A stretch of DNA of 64,000 bases from Bacillus massiliglaciei (GTDB taxonomy: Bacteria > Bacillota > Bacilli > Bacillales > DSM-1321), in the NCBI RefSeq assembly GCF_900098925.1, contig NZ_LT622359.1, positions 783,887 to 847,886 on the forward strand, given 5' to 3'. The notes under the pieces are model-generated. The model saw only the letters and a list, made by a program, of their open reading frames with translations. It did not search any database and had not been told where the DNA came from. The position numbers were made by a program, and so were the translations under genes. Each line of letters starts with the position of its first letter. Positions within the stretch are counted from its first letter, which is position 1. Below, one piece after another: positions 62,450 through 64,000 of this stretch.

Positions 62450-63001
62450 ATGTCAAAAGCAGCAATCATTACTGGGGAGCCGAATGATACTTCTCGTTTA
62501 AACGGAATTTTAGACTATGCAAGCAAGTATTTAGAAGAAAAAAAGGTGTCTTTTGAAACAATTCACGTGCACGATTTGCCTGCTGAAGATCTGATTAAAG
62601 CGAGATTTGACAGTGAAGCGATTATTCAGGCTGCTGAAGTTGTAAAAAAATCATCCGGAGTTCTTATTTTGACACCGGTTTATAAAGCGTCCTATTCTGG
62701 GATACTGAAAACATTTTTGGATTTGCTGCCCCAAAAGGGATTGGAAGGAAAGACCATTCTTCCTCTTGCTATAGGAGGCTCTTATGCTCATTTATTAATG
62801 ATTGAGTATGCACTTCGGCCGGTCCTGTCTGTATTGGGAGCGAATCAATTTGTGAACGCTGTTTATACACTTGATCAACAGATTGAACGGACAGAGGGAA
62901 ATCAATTTTTTATACATGATGAGCTACAAGAAAGACTGAAAACATCTCTTGATACATTTGCTGGATTAATCAAGAACGATAGGCCTCTTCAGCTTAAATA
63001 G
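62450..63001 (+). CDS. ssuE: NADPH-dependent FMN reductase SsuE
   Basis: The 183-residue flavodoxin-fold enzyme has ITGEPNDTSRLNGIL near the N-terminus, LILTPVYKASYSGILKTFLDLLPQKGL (FMN contact, about 76-102) and LAIGGSYAHLLMIEYALRPVLSVLGAN, close to SsuE proteins. It makes FMNH2 for SsuD. It stands 180 bp behind ssuB with its own hairpin motif upstream, so it can be controlled separately. AAGGGAG precedes ATG 62450. Confidence 0.88.
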   Translation: MSKAAIITGEPNDTSRLNGILDYASKYLEEKKVSFETIHVHDLPAEDLIKARFDSEAIIQAAEVVKKSSGVLILTPVYKASYSGILKTFLDLLPQKGLEGKTILPLAIGGSYAHLLMIEYALRPVLSVLGANQFVNAVYTLDQQIERTEGNQFFIHDELQERLKTSLDTFAGLIKNDRPLQLK

Positions 63002-63054
63002 GTTCTCACAGAAATTTATTTTTAAATCAATGTTTTTGAAAAACATCTACAGAG

Positions 63055-63069
63055 AAATAATCATTTTTC
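63055..63069 (+). promoter_or_regulatory. Possible Fur box before fbpA
   Basis: AAATAAT-C-ATTTTTC matches the 7-1-7 Fur consensus TGATAATNATTATCA at about 9 of 14 positions. The downstream gene is of a Fur-regulated family, which supports an otherwise weak match. Confidence 0.35.
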
Positions 63070-63113
63070 TATCTGACTTCTCACCTATTACTGGAATAAG
63101 GGAGGCTTTCAGA

Positions 63114-63281
63114 ATGACTCATTTACGTAATGCAGTAACTCGAAGAAAGGAAGAGCTGATTCAGCAGCTGCTCGATTTAGGAATCTATAAAAAAGATGAT
63201 CACCACTTATATGAACTCACTTTAACTGAAATTGAGAAAGAATATATAAAAGTAAGAGAAAAGATCAAGTCAACTGGATAG
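63114..63281 (+). CDS. fbpA: Fur-regulated basic protein A family (FbpA)
   Basis: The 55-residue basic protein reads MTHLRNAVTRRKEELIQQLL, then DLGIYKKDDHHLYELTLTEI and EKEYIKVREKIKSTG, matching the FbpA family. In B. subtilis FbpA acts with FsrA in the iron-sparing response. ATG 63114 follows GGGAGGCTTTC. Another very small frame starts 38 bp downstream. Confidence 0.85.
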   Translation: MTHLRNAVTRRKEELIQQLLDLGIYKKDDHHLYELTLTEIEKEYIKVREKIKSTG

Positions 63282-63319
63282 CTGACGACACTTTATTTTA
63301 TATAGGAGGAAGAAGGAGG

Positions 63320-63394
63320 ATGTCTGAAAAGCAGGGATATTGGAGAAACTTACTCAAACAACAAGAGAAAAGCTCCAAGAAAACAGCTATTTAA
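63320..63394 (+). CDS. Possible 24-residue basic peptide after fbpA
   Basis: ATG 63320 opens MSEKQGYWRNLLKQQEKSSK and four more residues. AGGAGGAAGAAGGAGG precedes it. B. subtilis has further tiny Fur-controlled basic proteins near fbpA, and this could be one. It is too short for a firm call. Confidence 0.35.
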   Translation: MSEKQGYWRNLLKQQEKSSKKTAI

Positions 63395-63720
63395 ATCAGA
63401 CAGATTTGAAATTCTTCCACAGATGTCAACAAATGTATTAACAGAGGGGTTTTTAATACGATCGATCAATGGTTTTATGAATAGGACATCATCCATATTC
63501 TTTCCAGAAGGATCTATATTCTCACTTCTCAATTAGGGTAAGGAAAGTCATTTGACCCTGAACTCACAAAAATTCATAAAATTTCTCCCTGGAGGATTGA
63601 AGAAGGTATTAGACGAATTTCTGAGGAGTCAGCATTCATATTTCGGAAGCTAATAGATCAGGCAGCTGAACAGGCTACTCTTTTTTGATAGATCGCTAAG
63701 AGAGGGCAAGAAAAACAGTG
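63395..63720. other. Gene relic region without intact ORF
   Basis: A frame without a start codon is open at 63542-63685 (ends ...FRKLIDQAAEQATLF), and another partial frame precedes it in a different phase (ends ...FFPEGSIFSLLN at 63535). This suggests a decayed gene of unknown kind. Opposite-strand frames are equally unconvincing. Confidence 0.35.
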
Positions 63721-63767
63721 TTGACAGGACAGCATGCAGGCGATATAATTATCTCAAGTTCGAGATA
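63721..63767 (+). promoter_or_regulatory. Consensus SigA promoter with MhqR-type operator
   Basis: TTGACA (63721-63726), a 17-bp spacer and TATAAT (63744-63749) are perfect. TATCTCAAGTTCGAGATA (63750-63767) follows directly and matches the MhqR dyad with two changes near the centre. Confidence 0.7.
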
Positions 63768-63798
63768 TCTTAATTAAAATTATTTTGAAGGAGGCCTC

Positions 63799-63858
63799 GT
63801 GGTTTTTTGTCAATATGAATTGCAAACATTACAGTTTTTTATAAAATATATGAAATGA
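63799..63858 (+). CDS. Possible 19-residue ORF between two MhqR-type sites
   Basis: GTG 63799 follows AAGGAGG (63788-63794) and opens VVFCQYELQTLQFFIKYMK. It may be a leader peptide, or the start of a deleted MhqR-controlled gene. No longer frame follows. Confidence 0.3.
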   Translation: MVFCQYELQTLQFFIKYMK

Positions 63859-63902
63859 TTCTTTTGAGAGTAAGGAAGCAAGAGTTCGTAATTTTTTACT
63901 AA

Positions 63903-63920
63903 TATCTCGAATTCGAGATA
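63903..63920 (+). promoter_or_regulatory. Perfect MhqR-type operator upstream of the DoxX gene
   Basis: TATCTCGAATTCGAGATA is a perfect 18-bp palindrome equal to the MhqR consensus known from azoR2, mhqNOP and mhqED of B. subtilis. It lies 20 bp before the start codon at 63940. Confidence 0.75.
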
Positions 63921-63939
63921 AAAATATGGAGGAATAAAA

Positions 63940-64000
63940 ATGATAAATATTGGATTATTATTGATTAGATTAGTTATTGGGGTATTGTTTATTGGACACG
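63940..64000 (+). CDS. DoxX-family membrane protein, MhqP-like (5' part)
   Basis: ATG 63940 follows GGAGG (63928-63932). The first 20 residues, MINIGLLLIRLVIGVLFIGH, match the first helix of DoxX-family proteins such as B. subtilis MhqP. The MhqR-type operator in front supports a quinone-response gene. The gene runs past the window edge. Confidence 0.7.
   Translation, partial: MINIGLLLIRLVIGVLFIGH

Noticed and set aside
63350..63532. Minus-strand 60-codon frame after fbpA
   Set aside because: No ribosome site, and the plus strand also shows broken frames here; the region is better treated as a relic.
1..64000. tRNA, rRNA or CRISPR loci
   Set aside because: No GTTCGAATC-type T-loop with matching acceptor stem, rRNA core sequence or regularly spaced repeat array was seen by eye on either strand.

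Overview
The window is chromosomal DNA of a spore-forming member of the Bacillaceae. Three things point there: AT-rich composition with strong GGAGG ribosome sites, many genes with clear Bacillus subtilis counterparts (katA, purT, yjlC-ndh, cwlJ, aroK, tcyABC, ppiB, opuD, cysP, cysJI, fbpA), and Bacillus-type operators (PerR box, PurBoxes, MhqR palindromes). The germination hydrolase CwlJ implies sporulation. The species cannot be named from this sequence alone.

Layout. 0-9.4 kb: a truncated ISL3-type transposase, a DUF2294 protein, a SWIM/SNF2 helicase, a YnfA membrane protein, a double-GNAT protein, then two IS3-family elements side by side. 9.4-19 kb: an amino acid permease, two tiny genes, a TetR/MFS drug-efflux pair, PerR-type catalase, a LysM peptidoglycan endopeptidase and purT. 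19-31 kb: a frameshifted amino acid permease, small genes, an RsbR-type stress protein, yjlC-ndh, cwlJ, aroK, a cystine-type ABC transporter and ppiB. 31-42 kb: a LysR/aldehyde dehydrogenase pair, a divergent cluster of zinc-ribbon membrane proteins with a GH3 enzyme, and a betaine transporter. 42-49 kb: a decayed IS1182-type element, sulfate permease CysP, YezD and sulfite reductase CysJI. 49-57 kb: an atypical KAS III with a small partner, a chemoreceptor, DUF1450/pirin, a cysteine-rich SufR-like regulator, superoxide dismutase, ferredoxin reductase and an FMN reductase. 57-63 kb: a TauE exporter and alkanesulfonate genes ssuA-D-C-B plus ssuE. 63-64 kb: fbpA and the start of an MhqR-controlled DoxX gene.

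How the genes work together. Sulfur supply is the main theme: sulfate uptake (cysP), sulfite reduction (cysJI with yezD), cystine-type uptake (tcyABC), sulfonate uptake and desulfonation (ssu) and sulfite or sulfonate export (TauE). A second theme is redox and oxidant defence: katA/PerR, sodA with YumC-like reductase and a flavin reductase, and MhqR-type quinone response. Shared 13-bp sites suggest that the SufR-like regulator controls itself, sodA and the DUF1450-pirin pair.

The most novel signal is a 21-nt RNA hairpin of constant geometry found four times. Three copies precede sulfur genes (tauE-like, ssuA, ssuE). The fourth is an orphan whose terminator was duplicated by the IS1182-type insertion. 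In two copies the 3' strand of the hairpin is also the first part of an intrinsic terminator, which is how a compact attenuator would be built.
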